This document shows, piece after piece, positions 27,154-38,768 of a stretch of DNA of 64,000 bases. The translations under genes were made by a program, and so were the position numbers. Positions within the stretch are counted from its first letter, which is position 1. The number at the start of each line of letters is the position of its first letter. This DNA comes from Campylobacter massiliensis. Lineage in GTDB: Bacteria > Campylobacterota > Campylobacteria > Campylobacterales > Campylobacteraceae. The notes below the pieces were generated by a model, which had not been told where the DNA came from, did not search any database, and worked only from the letters and a program-made list of their open reading frames with translations. The stretch lies in the NCBI RefSeq assembly GCF_014253065.1, contig NZ_JACLZK010000002.1:372001-436000 (forward strand), in the 5' to 3' direction.

Positions 27154-27708
27154 TTATACTAGTTTTTTTAGGGCTTGTTTGATGAGTTCGCCCGTATTTT
27201 GCGCGTCGCACTCGCTTAGCGCCTTGGTTATCTTTTCTCTTTTAAAGCCGAGGCTCTCAAGCGCTAGAATCGCTTCGTGCTGATGGCTAGGCAAATTTTC
27301 ATCCATAGTCATCTTTGCGTCGCTAAGTTCGGCGATGATGCGCCTAGCAGTCTTTGCGCCGATGCCCGGTACCGTTTGTAGCGCCGCTGCATCTCCGCTT
27401 TTAACCGCATTTAAAAATGCGTTGGGATTTAGGCTCGAGCACACTGCCATCGCCGTCGCCGCGCCGATACCGCTTAGTTTTATCAGCGTCTCAAACATCT
27501 TTTGTTCGTTACTATCTAAAAACCCGTAAAGCAAGTCCGCATCCTCGCGGATGATCTGCGTGATGTTTAGCTCCACGCTCTGGCCTCGCTCGAGCTTTGC
27601 CGAGCAAAAAAGCGAGATCGCCACGCCGTAGCTCACGCCGCCGGCCGTCTTTAAGATGAGATTTGCGGGCTCTTTTTTTGTTATCACGCCCTCGATCGCT
27701 TTTATCAT
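27154..27708 (-). CDS. ruvA: Holliday junction helicase subunit RuvA
   Basis: 184 residues. RuvA binds the four-way junction and loads RuvB for branch migration. Domain I ([19 protein letters not shown]) is an OB fold. Helix-hairpin-helix motifs [15 protein letters not shown] and [16 protein letters not shown] (near 78-92 and 113-128) contact the junction. The C-terminal domain III ([16 protein letters not shown]) binds RuvB. ATG start; probably co-transcribed with ddl. RuvB is elsewhere. Confidence 0.97.
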   Translation of the reverse strand: MIKAIEGVITKKEPANLILKTAGGVSYGVAISLFCSAKLERGQSVELNITQIIREDADLLYGFLDSNEQKMFETLIKLSGIGAATAMAVCSSLNPNAFLNAVKSGDAAALQTVPGIGAKTARRIIAELSDAKMTMDENLPSHQHEAILALESLGFKREKITKALSECDAQNTGELIKQALKKLV

Positions 27709-27736
27709 CGTTTTCCTTTAAAATTTGCGATTATCT

Positions 27737-28300
27737 CTAAAATTTGATTAATTCTTGCAAAAATTTATCCGTAACCTCGCTAAAGGCGGCATTTAGCGCC
27801 TTCATAGCTATTTCACCCTCGTCCAAGCCTGCGTCTTTTTGCGAGCTTAGCACGACGCTTTTTAGCTCTTTGCCCTCTTTAAAAAAGCTAAACATCATCG
27901 AAATTTGCGCTTTTTGATCTTTGATTTGAAGCGTGAGCAAATTTGACTTTACGATGATGTCCGCGTTTTTAAAAGAGGGCTTAAACGCGCATTGATCGCT
28001 TGCGGCTATGATCAAATTTCGCCTCGTCATCTCGCTTGGAAGGGCTAAAAATTTGACGTTTTTTAGCGGACGGATCTCGCCGTTTGCATCTATCTTTAGG
28101 ACTTCGCGGCTCTCATACGCGCCAAAAACCCGCACCTCCTCGATGAAAACCGTTTTTTCGGGCCTATTTTCGCACTCTTTAAATTTATCCTCCGCGCCGC
28201 CTAGCATAAAATAATTCGTCCTGGGCGCAGGCTTTGCCAAAACGCTACAACCGCTAAAAAACAGCGCCGCCAGAGCTAAAACCGTGCTTAAAATTTTCAT
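27737..28300 (-). CDS. ABC-type transport auxiliary lipoprotein of the Mla-like operon
   Basis: 187 residues with signal peptide and lipobox ending FFSGC (Cys18), so probably a lipoprotein. The NYFMLGG motif after the mature N-terminus matches the PqiC/ABC-transport-auxiliary family that accompanies MCE transporters. It sits at the end of the permease-ATPase-MCE operon with an ATGA overlap to the MCE gene. It would work at the outer membrane or in the periplasm, where such lipoproteins receive lipid from the MCE ring. Confidence 0.82.
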   Translation of the reverse strand: MKILSTVLALAALFFSGCSVLAKPAPRTNYFMLGGAEDKFKECENRPEKTVFIEEVRVFGAYESREVLKIDANGEIRPLKNVKFLALPSEMTRRNLIIAASDQCAFKPSFKNADIIVKSNLLTLQIKDQKAQISMMFSFFKEGKELKSVVLSSQKDAGLDEGEIAMKALNAAFSEVTDKFLQELIKF

Positions 28301-29229
28301 TTTTCGTCCTTTTTCTGCGTGTCTTTAAAGAAAAACTCGTACGGGTCGTCCTCGAGTCTAAAAAGGGTATTTCTGAAATCCGAAATGAGCTTTTGGAAGC
28401 TAAGCAGCGTCCTCTCCGTCTCGTCGCCAATCGTATTTAGCGCGTCTTTTACGTCGTATTCGCCGCTTTTTATCTTTTCTGCTATCGCGGTTTGTAGATT
28501 TTTTAGCGCCTGCGCGGCGTCTGCAGCCTTGGTCGTAAACGAATTTACGAACTCAAGCGTGCCCGAGGCGTTTTTTAGCGCTTTTTTTAGCTCGGTTAGC
28601 GTCAAATTTGCATTTGCCAAAACCTCGTTCGCGTTTGCGATAGTCGCGTTTATATCGAGATTTCCGGCGTTTATCTTCTTCGCGGCTTCATCAACCGAAA
28701 CCAGGATAGACGAAAATTTAGCCGCGTTTTCGTCGCTTAAAAATTTATTGATATTTTTAAAGGTAGACTCTAAATTTTTCGTTAGATACTCGGCTCTGTC
28801 GCCGATTTTGTCAAAAAAACTCGCCTCAAGCCCGATGTAGGCCTTTTCGTTTTTATCAAAGAGCGGGCTATCCATGCTGCCGCGCGAGATATTTAGGTAG
28901 CCGATGCCCGTGATGCCCTGTATCTCCGCAGACGCCGTGCTATCGGTTCTTATCGGTATATCTTTCCTTACGGAGAGCTCAAGCTCGATGAGGGCCTCTT
29001 TTTCGTCGGCAAAGCGAATATCCTTGACCGTGCCCGCGTCTACGCCGATAAATTTGACCGTGGAGTCCTTTTTGATGCCGCTTGGCAGGCTTGTAGTTTT
29101 GATGAAATACGACCTGTAATCATCGGCTTTTTTCCCGTATCCGCCCAGCCACCACGCCGCGATGCCTAGCGCGCTCACGACGAGCACGAAAAAGAGGCCT
29201 ATCAAAGTATAATTTATTTTATTTCCCAC
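28297..29229 (-). CDS. mlaD: MCE-domain lipid-transport protein MlaD-like
   Basis: 310 residues. One membrane helix (about 7-28), then a single MCE domain (about 38-120, with TTSLPSGIKKDSTVKFIGVDAGTV and GITGIGYLNIS). A long helical region follows, rich in Ala/Asn/Leu (about 150-270). MCE proteins form periplasmic hexameric channels for phospholipids between the membranes. Start is GTG and overlaps the ATPase stop by 11 bp. The C-terminal helices are longer than in E. coli MlaD, closer to the MCE proteins of epsilonproteobacteria. Confidence 0.88.
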   Translation of the reverse strand: MGNKINYTLIGLFFVLVVSALGIAAWWLGGYGKKADDYRSYFIKTTSLPSGIKKDSTVKFIGVDAGTVKDIRFADEKEALIELELSVRKDIPIRTDSTASAEIQGITGIGYLNISRGSMDSPLFDKNEKAYIGLEASFFDKIGDRAEYLTKNLESTFKNINKFLSDENAAKFSSILVSVDEAAKKINAGNLDINATIANANEVLANANLTLTELKKALKNASGTLEFVNSFTTKAADAAQALKNLQTAIAEKIKSGEYDVKDALNTIGDETERTLLSFQKLISDFRNTLFRLEDDPYEFFFKDTQKKDEK

Positions 29230-29962
29230 CGTTTTTCCTTGTTTTTAAAAGCTCTTCGAGCGGATTTTCGGGCATTTGCATCAGCTGCTCAAAAGTCCCC
29301 TCGAAGGCTATCTTTTTATCCTGAAGTATCAAAAATCTATCCAAAATCGTACAAATGCTGTCTATATCGTGCGTCACCATCACGACCGTGACGCCAAGCG
29401 TATCTCGTAGCTCGACCACTAGCTCGTCAAAGGCGCGCGCGCTGCTTGGATCAAGGCCGGAGTTTGGCTCGTCTAAAAACAAAATTTTAGGACTCAGCAC
29501 CAGCGCTCTAGCCATCGCTACGCGCTTTTTCATACCGCCGCTTAGCTCGCTTGGGTATTGCAGCGCGACGTTTTCGCTAAGGCCTACTTTTTGCAGCCAA
29601 AACATCGCTATCTCGCGCATAGAGCGCTCGCTCATACCGCTATACTCTTTTAGTAGGATGTAGATATTTTCCAGCACGTTCATCGAGGTATAAAGCGCAC
29701 CGAACTGAAACATCACGCTGCATGCGAGCTTCATCTCCTGTCTAGCCGCTTCGTCTAGCGACCATAGATCGCGCCCTAACATCTCGACTTTGCCGGCGCT
29801 TGGCTCTTTTAGATATATCATAGTTTTCATCAGCGTCGACTTGCCCGTGCCGCTACCGCCCAGTAGCCCGTAAATTTCAGCCTCGTTTACGTGAAAATTT
29901 AGCCCGTCGTGGATCACTCTGTCGCCGAATTTCGTCGTTAAATCAGTCGCTTTTATTATCAT
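29219..29962 (-). CDS. mlaF: ABC transporter ATPase, MlaF-like
   Basis: 247-residue ABC ATPase. Walker A GGSGTGKST (35-43), signature LSGGMKKR, Walker B ILFLDEPNSGLDP and switch His in VTHD are all present. The LSGGMKKRVAMARAL version with G-M-K-K-R is typical of MCE-system ATPases. It powers lipid movement through the MlaE-like permease and MCE ring. Directly follows the permease gene with no gap. The C. jejuni relative is, from memory, named iamA for an invasion phenotype. Confidence 0.92.
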   Translation of the reverse strand: MIIKATDLTTKFGDRVIHDGLNFHVNEAEIYGLLGGSGTGKSTLMKTMIYLKEPSAGKVEMLGRDLWSLDEAARQEMKLACSVMFQFGALYTSMNVLENIYILLKEYSGMSERSMREIAMFWLQKVGLSENVALQYPSELSGGMKKRVAMARALVLSPKILFLDEPNSGLDPSSARAFDELVVELRDTLGVTVVMVTHDIDSICTILDRFLILQDKKIAFEGTFEQLMQMPENPLEELLKTRKNGGK

Positions 29963-31099
29963 TTATATGCCTAACTGCGTGAAAATAATCGAAAACAGCG
30001 CGTCCACCATGATCACGCCAAATATCGCATTTACCACGCTCACGGTCGTATATGTGCCCACGCTTTGGGTGTTTCCGCTGATCTGAAAGCCTCTCATGCA
30101 GCCGATAAACGCGATCACGACGCCAAAAAACGGTGCCTTAAAAAGCCCGACGTAAAGATGCTTGATCTCCACCTCTTGACCAAACCTCGCTAGATAGCTA
30201 TCAAAGCTGATGTTTAGGTAGTTTTCCATCACGACCATCTCGCCGAAAATCCCCGCCACGTCGGCTAAAAACACGATAAGAGGCATGGCTACGATGAGAG
30301 CTATCACGCGAGGCAGAACGAGAAATTTAAACGGATCAAATCCCATCGTTTTCATCGCGTCGATCTCTTCGGTGATTTTCATAACGCCGATTTGCGCGGT
30401 AAAGCTTGACGCCAGGCGCCCCGCCACGATGATAGCGGCGATGAGCGGAGCTATCTCGCGCAGGGTCAAAAGACCCATCATCTCGACGATTATTATCGTA
30501 GCGCCGAAACTCTCGAGCAAATTTGAACCCTGATATGCCAGCACGATGCCGATGAGAAAAGAGGTGAGGCACACGATAAAAACCGACTTTATGCCCGCAT
30601 CCTCGAAATAAGCCAAAATTTCCTTCACGCGGATATTTTTTAGCATGAATATCTTGCTAAATTTAACCAAAAACTCGCCCATGAAATTTAAAAATGCGCA
30701 AAATCCCGCAAAAAACGCGGTCAAATTTTTGCCGATTTGAGAGAATGGATTTTCGTTAGGTTTGGCGTCTATGATCTGCTTTATTTTAGGATTTATTTCG
30801 CTATTTATCGAATCAAAAATCTTTTGCGCGTACGGGTTTAAATTTACTAGCTCGTACTCTTTGCGCGCGTTTAAAAAGGTATTTTTAAAAAACAGCGCCG
30901 CTGCGTAATCAAGCTCTTTTACGTCTTTAAAATTTAAAACGATTTTATTAAATTTCTTTGAGCCGATGAGTGCGGCCGTCTGAGTCCAAATTTGAGCCGG
31001 CAGCTTGTAGTTCCAGTCGTTTTTTAGATTTATAGTTAGCTTGCCGCCGCTTTGCTCGCACTTGTAAAACTCGCTTTCAAATTTTAAAAAAAGAGGCAA
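29963..31099 (-). CDS. mlaE: ABC transporter permease MlaE with N-terminal STAS-like domain
   Basis: 378 residues. About 1-110 is soluble with a STAS-like pattern (KIVLNFKDVKELDYAAALFF). From 150 onward it is an MlaE permease with about five transmembrane helices and the family motif LAYQGSNLLESFGA...VEMMGLLTLREIAPLIAAIIVAGR in pieces. In E. coli the STAS part is the separate protein MlaB, so this is a fusion of MlaB-like and MlaE-like functions. TTG start with AAGG 7 bp upstream, 2 bp after the FapA-like gene. Confidence 0.88.
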   Translation of the reverse strand: MPLFLKFESEFYKCEQSGGKLTINLKNDWNYKLPAQIWTQTAALIGSKKFNKIVLNFKDVKELDYAAALFFKNTFLNARKEYELVNLNPYAQKIFDSINSEINPKIKQIIDAKPNENPFSQIGKNLTAFFAGFCAFLNFMGEFLVKFSKIFMLKNIRVKEILAYFEDAGIKSVFIVCLTSFLIGIVLAYQGSNLLESFGATIIIVEMMGLLTLREIAPLIAAIIVAGRLASSFTAQIGVMKITEEIDAMKTMGFDPFKFLVLPRVIALIVAMPLIVFLADVAGIFGEMVVMENYLNISFDSYLARFGQEVEIKHLYVGLFKAPFFGVVIAFIGCMRGFQISGNTQSVGTYTTVSVVNAIFGVIMVDALFSIIFTQLGI

Positions 31100-31101
31100 A
31101 T

Positions 31102-33003
31102 TTAGGCCTTTTTAGCGTTATTTTTTTTCTTAACTACGTAGTCTATGTCGCCGTCCTCGGTCTCGACTTTAGCTATCGTGATTATTCGCGCGATCTCGTT
31201 TTCGCGGGTACTATACGTGATGTCGCGAGCCGGGTCTACGAGCCTAAATTTTATCTCGTTAAATTCGCGCCAATTACTGTGATTTATCACTTTTGAGTTA
31301 AATATACCCTCTTGGATATTTGTTATCTCGCCCCTTAGCTCGGCGATCGCGGCTTTTTTCTCGCGAAATTCTTTTAAAAGCGCGTTGTACTCGTGCACTA
31401 GCTGCTGATACTCTTTTAGTTTTTTCATAAACGTCGCGGGCGGAGTGTTGTTCGTGCTTTTTAGTTCCTCGATTTTAGCCTTGATGACGTTTATCGGGCC
31501 TCTGTTTTCTTCGATGACGCATCTTTTAGACTCTAGCGTGCGTGGCATTTTTACGATCTGTTCTCTGATGGCTTTTATCTTCGCCATACGCTCGTTTATC
31601 TGCTCGCCCGTGTTTTTTATCATGCTAAAATCGACTAAAATTTTATTATTCACGCCTTTTAGTTTTTTTATCTCCAAAGTATCGGCGATTATGATATTTG
31701 AGTTTGATACGAGCGTATCGATGGCGACGCTTTCGGCGATTATCTCGCCGCCGATGACCGATTTTATCACGGCTTTTTTAGCTTTTACCTTGCCGCCTTC
31801 GAGCCTATCTATCTCGACACTCTCGCCTTCAAAGCTACCGATATGTACGGCTATTTTTGCTTCTTTCGCCTCGATGAGAGCTTTGGCGTGGGTTTGTCCG
31901 CCGATCGTTACTTTGTTTGCCTTTACTACAGCGTTTGCGGCGACGTTTCCCTCGACGTTTACTTCGTTTGCCTCGACCGTCATGCCCGTACCTATGGCGT
32001 CTTTCGTTAGGTCTTTTTCCTTTACGTTTAGCGTTACGTTGGTATCAAGACCCGTATCGACCGAGCCTGTGGTTTTAAACGTGATTTCATTTACGTCAAG
32101 CTCGTCTTTGATATCAAAGACGCCTTTTTCCTCTTTGACGTAGCCCGGTTTTTTGGCGAAAAATTTTACTCCCTCGTTGTCTTCTTTTACGTAGATATTT
32201 TCGGTGTGTTCGGGCATTTTTGTTATCGTGGCCTTGGCTTTTTGTGCGAGTAGGAAATTCCCCCTCACGTCGCGGCCGCTTGTACCGTCTCTTAGTTTTA
32301 CGTATTCGATTATGAGCTCGTTTTCGACGACTCCGAGCAGATAGCCTCTGTTTGCGTAGTCGATCTTGTCGTTTTCATCTACGTTTCTTATTTTTGTCTT
32401 GTAGTGATAGATTAGCGCGTCGTCTGTGGACGGAACTACGTTTACGCCTACAGTCACGGCAAAGGTGTAGTCCTTGTCGATAAATTCTTTTACTCTTAGA
32501 ACCGAAGAAATTTTAGCGACCTCTTCTAGCATCGTTTTGTTTCTGATGCCAACCAGGATGCCTACTTTTATCAGCTTTTTGTAGATGAAATTTATCAGCT
32601 TTTTGTCAAATTCTTTAAAATAAACAGTGTCGGCGTTTTGCGAAACGGTAGCTAAAATTTTGGTCAAATTTTTATTTGCATTTACAGAAACGTTAGGCAA
32701 AGGCGTAGGCTTTACGCGCCTAACGTCGTAAAATTTAACCAGATAGCTTTGCTTGATACTCTCGACTCTGTCTACGTAAAATTTATCGTTATCAAAGACG
32801 TTTAGCTTGTCTTCGGCGATTTGTCTAGGTTGGCTCTCGCCTACCACCTTGCATTCGGTTTTGATTTCCAAGATATCAAAATCTATAAATTTGCTATCGA
32901 CGCCGAAGCTTTTTACTAAATTCAATATCTCGCCGTACGGGTTGGCGGTCTCGACCTCCATCTCGGCAAGGAAGTTTTGCTGCGCGTTTTGGTTTTCTGG
33001 CAC
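31102..33003 (-). CDS. FapA/DUF342 family protein
   Basis: 633 residues. The central part (about 270-440) shows the repeating valine/glycine beta-helix pattern of the FapA domain (VNEITFKTTGSVDTGL, NEVNVEGNVAANAVVKANKV, KALIEAKEAKI). A coiled coil (about 465-570) follows. No signal or membrane segment. DUF342 proteins are widespread; some have been linked to cell-division or flagellar regulation, but no activity is assured. GTG start with a poor ribosome site, so the true start could be further in. C. jejuni has, from memory, a similar gene between ruvA and murJ, where here the lipid-transport operon has been added. Confidence 0.78.
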   Translation of the reverse strand: MPENQNAQQNFLAEMEVETANPYGEILNLVKSFGVDSKFIDFDILEIKTECKVVGESQPRQIAEDKLNVFDNDKFYVDRVESIKQSYLVKFYDVRRVKPTPLPNVSVNANKNLTKILATVSQNADTVYFKEFDKKLINFIYKKLIKVGILVGIRNKTMLEEVAKISSVLRVKEFIDKDYTFAVTVGVNVVPSTDDALIYHYKTKIRNVDENDKIDYANRGYLLGVVENELIIEYVKLRDGTSGRDVRGNFLLAQKAKATITKMPEHTENIYVKEDNEGVKFFAKKPGYVKEEKGVFDIKDELDVNEITFKTTGSVDTGLDTNVTLNVKEKDLTKDAIGTGMTVEANEVNVEGNVAANAVVKANKVTIGGQTHAKALIEAKEAKIAVHIGSFEGESVEIDRLEGGKVKAKKAVIKSVIGGEIIAESVAIDTLVSNSNIIIADTLEIKKLKGVNNKILVDFSMIKNTGEQINERMAKIKAIREQIVKMPRTLESKRCVIEENRGPINVIKAKIEELKSTNNTPPATFMKKLKEYQQLVHEYNALLKEFREKKAAIAELRGEITNIQEGIFNSKVINHSNWREFNEIKFRLVDPARDITYSTRENEIARIITIAKVETEDGDIDYVVKKKNNAKKA

Positions 33004-33148
33004 GTGATACTCTCGCGTTATTTTTATTTTCGCGAGATTATCTCTAAAATTTCATTAAAAACACATTATGCGAGATTTTCGCGCCCGCTTTTACGTATTT
33101 TAAAACAAATTTTGTCTATTATTACGCCAATTTTAAATAGGAAATTTT

Positions 33149-34549
33149 ATGCTCATAAAAGGCTTTTTTTCAAACAGCATCGGCATCATGGTTTCGCGAG
33201 TTTTAGGGCTCGTGCGCGACCTGCTCACGGCTTCTACTTTAGGTGCTGGCATTTACAGCGATATATTTTTCATCGCGTTTAAGATACCCAATTTATTGCG
33301 CCGTATCTTTGGCGAGGGGGCTTTTGCCAACGCTTTTTTGCCAAATTTTACGAAATCAAACAAAAAATCGCTCTTTAGCGCCGAGATTTTTCTTAAATTT
33401 CTAGCCTTTATCGGCGTTCTCACGCTTTTGGTAAATTTATTCGCTCCGTTTTTTACCGCCGTTATCGCCACGGGCCTAGCGCCTAGCGACATAAACGAAG
33501 CCGTCCCGCTCGTAAAAATCAACTTCTACTACCTAGCGCTCATCTTTGCCGTTACTTTTTTAGCCTCGCTTTTGCAGTACCGCGGGCACTTTGCTACGAC
33601 GGCGTTTTCGACCGCTTTGCTAAATTTAGCCATGATCGGTTCCCTAATCTTAGCGCGCGGACAAGAGCCTAAAATCGTAGCTTATTATCTTAGCTTTGGC
33701 GTCGTTGTAGGCGGCGTTTTGCAGCTCATCGCGCACCTTATCGCTCTTAAATTTAACGGAATCTCAAAGCTATTTTTTGGCGGCTTAGTTAAATTTGCCC
33801 GCGGCAAAAGAGCCGATACAAAAGGCTTTTTTAGCAACTTTTTCCACGGTCTAGTCGGATCATCCGCGATGCAGCTAAGCTCATTTATGGATACGTGGCT
33901 GGCGTCGTTTTTGGCGGCTGGATCGATAAGCTATCTTTTCTACGCCAACCGCATTTTTCAGCTACCTTTAGCGATATTTGCGATCGCGCTCTCAACCGCG
34001 CTTTTTCCTAAAATCACGCGCCAGATCAAGGCCGGCAACGAAGCCGAAGCTCTAAAATGGATGCGAAAAAGCTTTGAAATTTTATATTTTCTGCTCTTTG
34101 CGGCGGCCATCGGCGGCATCGTTTTGGCTCAGCCTATCATAAAGCTGCTTTTTGAGCGCGGAAGCTTCACGCAGGCCGATACGGCGGCGACCGCGAGCGT
34201 TTTGGCCGCTTATATGATCGGACTTTTGCCGTTTGGGCTTGCCAAGCTTTTTTCGCTTTGGCTTTATGCGCATTTACAGCAAAAACTAGCCTCCAAAATC
34301 GCCGTTATCACGCTCGTTTTTAACCTAGTTTTGGCCGTTATTTTGATGCAAATTTACGGCGCGTTCGGACTAGCGCTTGCTAGCTCGCTGGGCGGGTTTT
34401 TGACGCTAGCTTTAAACGTCAAATTTTTTGGGATAAGGAAATTTTTAGCTATAATTGAGCCTAAAAAATTAACGCTTTTAAGCGCGGTTTTGGCTTTAGA
34501 AGCAGTGATTTTGATATTTTTAAGGAAATTTTTAGATGCAAATTTTTGA
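33149..34549 (+). CDS. murJ: Lipid II flippase MurJ
   Basis: 466-residue polytopic protein with about 13-14 membrane helices. It flips lipid II to the periplasmic face for polymerisation. Opening [26 protein letters not shown] and [13 protein letters not shown] are diagnostic of the MurJ/MviN family. ATG with TAGGA upstream. Head of a long plus-strand run to yggS; its end overlaps cysS by 14 bp. Confidence 0.95.
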   Translation: MLIKGFFSNSIGIMVSRVLGLVRDLLTASTLGAGIYSDIFFIAFKIPNLLRRIFGEGAFANAFLPNFTKSNKKSLFSAEIFLKFLAFIGVLTLLVNLFAPFFTAVIATGLAPSDINEAVPLVKINFYYLALIFAVTFLASLLQYRGHFATTAFSTALLNLAMIGSLILARGQEPKIVAYYLSFGVVVGGVLQLIAHLIALKFNGISKLFFGGLVKFARGKRADTKGFFSNFFHGLVGSSAMQLSSFMDTWLASFLAAGSISYLFYANRIFQLPLAIFAIALSTALFPKITRQIKAGNEAEALKWMRKSFEILYFLLFAAAIGGIVLAQPIIKLLFERGSFTQADTAATASVLAAYMIGLLPFGLAKLFSLWLYAHLQQKLASKIAVITLVFNLVLAVILMQIYGAFGLALASSLGGFLTLALNVKFFGIRKFLAIIEPKKLTLLSAVLALEAVILIFLRKFLDANF

Positions 34550-35920
34550 TAGCGTAAAGAGAAAAAAAGTGGAGTTTGAGCCCGTAAAAAGCGACTTCGT
34601 ACGCATTTACGTTTGCGGGCCGACGGTTTACGACGACGCGCATTTAGGACACGCCAAAAGCGCGATTAGCTTTGATCTGCTTAGGCGCACGTTAAGCGAG
34701 CTTGGATACAAGGTCAAATTCGTGCGAAACTACACCGACATCGACGATAAAATTTTAAAGAAAATGAGCGAGAGCGGCGAGAGTCTAGAAGCGATCACGG
34801 ACAGATACATCGCAAGCTATGAGCGCGATATGGGCGCGCTTAACGTACTTGAGCCAGACGTCAAACCAAAAGCGACGCAGACGCTAAAAGAGATGATAGA
34901 GTACATCGAAATTTTGCTAAAAAACGGCTTTGCTTACGAGATCGCGGGAGACGGCATATACTTTGACACCGCAAAGGACGCGCAGTATCTGAGCCTGAGC
35001 GGTAAATTTGACACCGAGGCAAACGTCGCTCGCGTCGAGTCAAATTTACAAAAAGAGGATAAAAAGGACTTCGTGCTGTGGAAATTTGACGAGAAATGGT
35101 ACGGGAGCCCGTTTGGCCGCGGCCGACCCGGTTGGCACACCGAGTGCGTTGCGATGATAAAAAAGCATCTCTCTAGCGGCGAAAAATTTGAGATAGATAT
35201 CCACGCGGGCGGGCTTGACCTGCTCTTTCCTCATCACGAAAACGAGGCCGCGCAGTGCCGCTGCGCCGAGCGCAAGAGCCTGGCTAAATACTGGCTACAC
35301 AACGGCTTTATCCAAGTAAATAACGAAAAAATGAGCAAGAGCCTCGGAAATAGCTTTTTCGTTAAGGACGCGCTGGAGCGAAATTTGGGCGAGGCGGTGA
35401 GATTTTATCTGATCTCTAGCCACTATAGAGCAAATTTCGACTTTAGCGAAGATGATCTAAATGCGGCAAAAAAGCGCCTAGATAAAATTTACCGTCTAAA
35501 AAAACGGGTTCTTGGCGCTGCGGCAAATTTGAGCGCGAACGAGAAATTTAAGAGCGAGTTTATGTCTGCGATGGAGGACGATCTAAACACCTCAAAAGCC
35601 CTTGCTAGCGTAGACGAGTTCGTCCGCAGCGCAAACGACGAGCTAGACGCAAACCCTAAAGACAAAGCCAAAAAAGGCGAAATCGCGGCAAATTTAGAGC
35701 TGATAGCTCGCGTGCTAGGCATCTTGCAAGTGGACGTATTTGAGTATTTTCAGTTTGGCGTGAGCGACGAAAAGCGAGCCTACATCGAAGATCTGATAAA
35801 TCAAAGAAACGAAGCTAAAAAAGCCAAAAACTACGAGCTATCTGATAAAATCCGCGATATGCTAGCCACAAACGGCATCAGCCTCATGGATACGCCAGAG
35901 GGCTGCATGTGGGAAAAGAT

Positions 35921-35924
<4 letters not shown>
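34536..35924 (+). CDS. cysS: Cysteinyl-tRNA synthetase
   Basis: 462-residue class I synthetase, usual length. HIGH motif as HLGH (36-39), KMSKS as KMSKSLGNS, and zinc ligands Cys27 plus the GWHTECVAM Cys and HHENE His/Glu. These ligands give specificity for cysteine without editing. ATG starts inside murJ and the stop overlaps the msbA ATG (ATGA), so both junctions look translationally coupled. Confidence 0.97.
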
Positions 35925-37645
<1,721 letters not shown>

Positions 37646-37686
37646 GCCTAAATTTGATAAAATCGCTCAAAATTTAAGGATAAAAT

Positions 37687-38760
37687 TTGAATTACGAAAC
37701 GCTAAAATCCATATTTTTTAAATTTGACCCCGAAACCGCTCACAAAATCGTAGAAAAAACGCTAAGTATCTCAGACTGCGTATTTCCGGGACTTTATAGT
37801 ATCGTCGCCAAAAACTGCGTCGTCGCGGACGCGGCTCTTTCGCAAAATTTGCTCGGAACTAGCTTTTTAAATCCGGTTGGAATCGCCGGCGGCTTTGATA
37901 AAAACGCCACCATGCTGCGTCCGCTAGCCGCGCTCGGATTTGGGCACGTGGAGTTTGGCACCGTGACGCCAAAACCGCAAGAGGGCAACGCAAAACCGCG
38001 CCTTTTTCGCCTCATCGAAGAAGAGAGCATACAAAACGCGATGGGCTTTAACAACGAAGGCGCAGACGCTCTTGGCGCGCGCGTCGGCAAGCTCTATCCG
38101 TTTGCGATACCGCTTTTTGCCAACATCGGCAAAAATAAAATCACGCCAAATGAAGAAGCGATCAAGGACTATGAAATTTTAGTCGCTAAATTTAACGAAA
38201 TTTGCGACTGCTTCGTCATCAACATCTCATCGCCAAACACCCCAAACCTACGCGAACTGCAAGAAGATAGCTTTATAAAAGACCTCTTTGCGCGCCTTAC
38301 GCCGATCGCAAAAAAACCGATAATCTTTAAAATAGCGCCCGATATGGACGACGACAAAGCCGTGCAGATCTGCAAAACGGCCGTAGAAAGCGGCGCAAAA
38401 GGCGTAATCGTAAATAATACGAGCGTTGATTATTCGCTATCAAAGTCGCCGAATTTACAAAATTTCGGCGGGCTAAGCGGCAAGGTCATCGCCAAACGCT
38501 CGCGCGAGCTTTTTAGCGCGGTGGCTAGCGAGCTTTACGGCAAGACGGTTTTGATCGCAAGCGGCGGCATAGACAGCGCCGAGGAGGCATACGCACGCAT
38601 AAAATCGGGCGCAAATTTGGTTCAAATTTACACCTCCTTTATATTTAAAGGCCCGAACATCGCAAAACAGATCAACGAAGGTATTTTAAAGCTTTTAAAA
38701 GAGGATAATTTCGCCTCGATTAGCGAAGCGGTGGGCTGCGATATAAAAAACAAAATTTAA
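37687..38760 (+). CDS. pyrD: Dihydroorotate dehydrogenase, class 2
   Basis: 357-residue membrane-associated flavoenzyme that oxidises dihydroorotate and passes electrons to quinone in pyrimidine synthesis. The N-terminal helices (FFKFDPETAHKIVEKTL) that mark the quinone-linked class are present. FMN motifs include NPVGIAGGFDKNA, the catalytic-serine region near NISSPNTPNLRELQ, and the C-terminal LIASGGIDSAEEA. TTG start with AAGGA 6 bp upstream. Confidence 0.96.
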   Translation: MNYETLKSIFFKFDPETAHKIVEKTLSISDCVFPGLYSIVAKNCVVADAALSQNLLGTSFLNPVGIAGGFDKNATMLRPLAALGFGHVEFGTVTPKPQEGNAKPRLFRLIEEESIQNAMGFNNEGADALGARVGKLYPFAIPLFANIGKNKITPNEEAIKDYEILVAKFNEICDCFVINISSPNTPNLRELQEDSFIKDLFARLTPIAKKPIIFKIAPDMDDDKAVQICKTAVESGAKGVIVNNTSVDYSLSKSPNLQNFGGLSGKVIAKRSRELFSAVASELYGKTVLIASGGIDSAEEAYARIKSGANLVQIYTSFIFKGPNIAKQINEGILKLLKEDNFASISEAVGCDIKNKI

Positions 38761-38768
38761 GGAAATTT

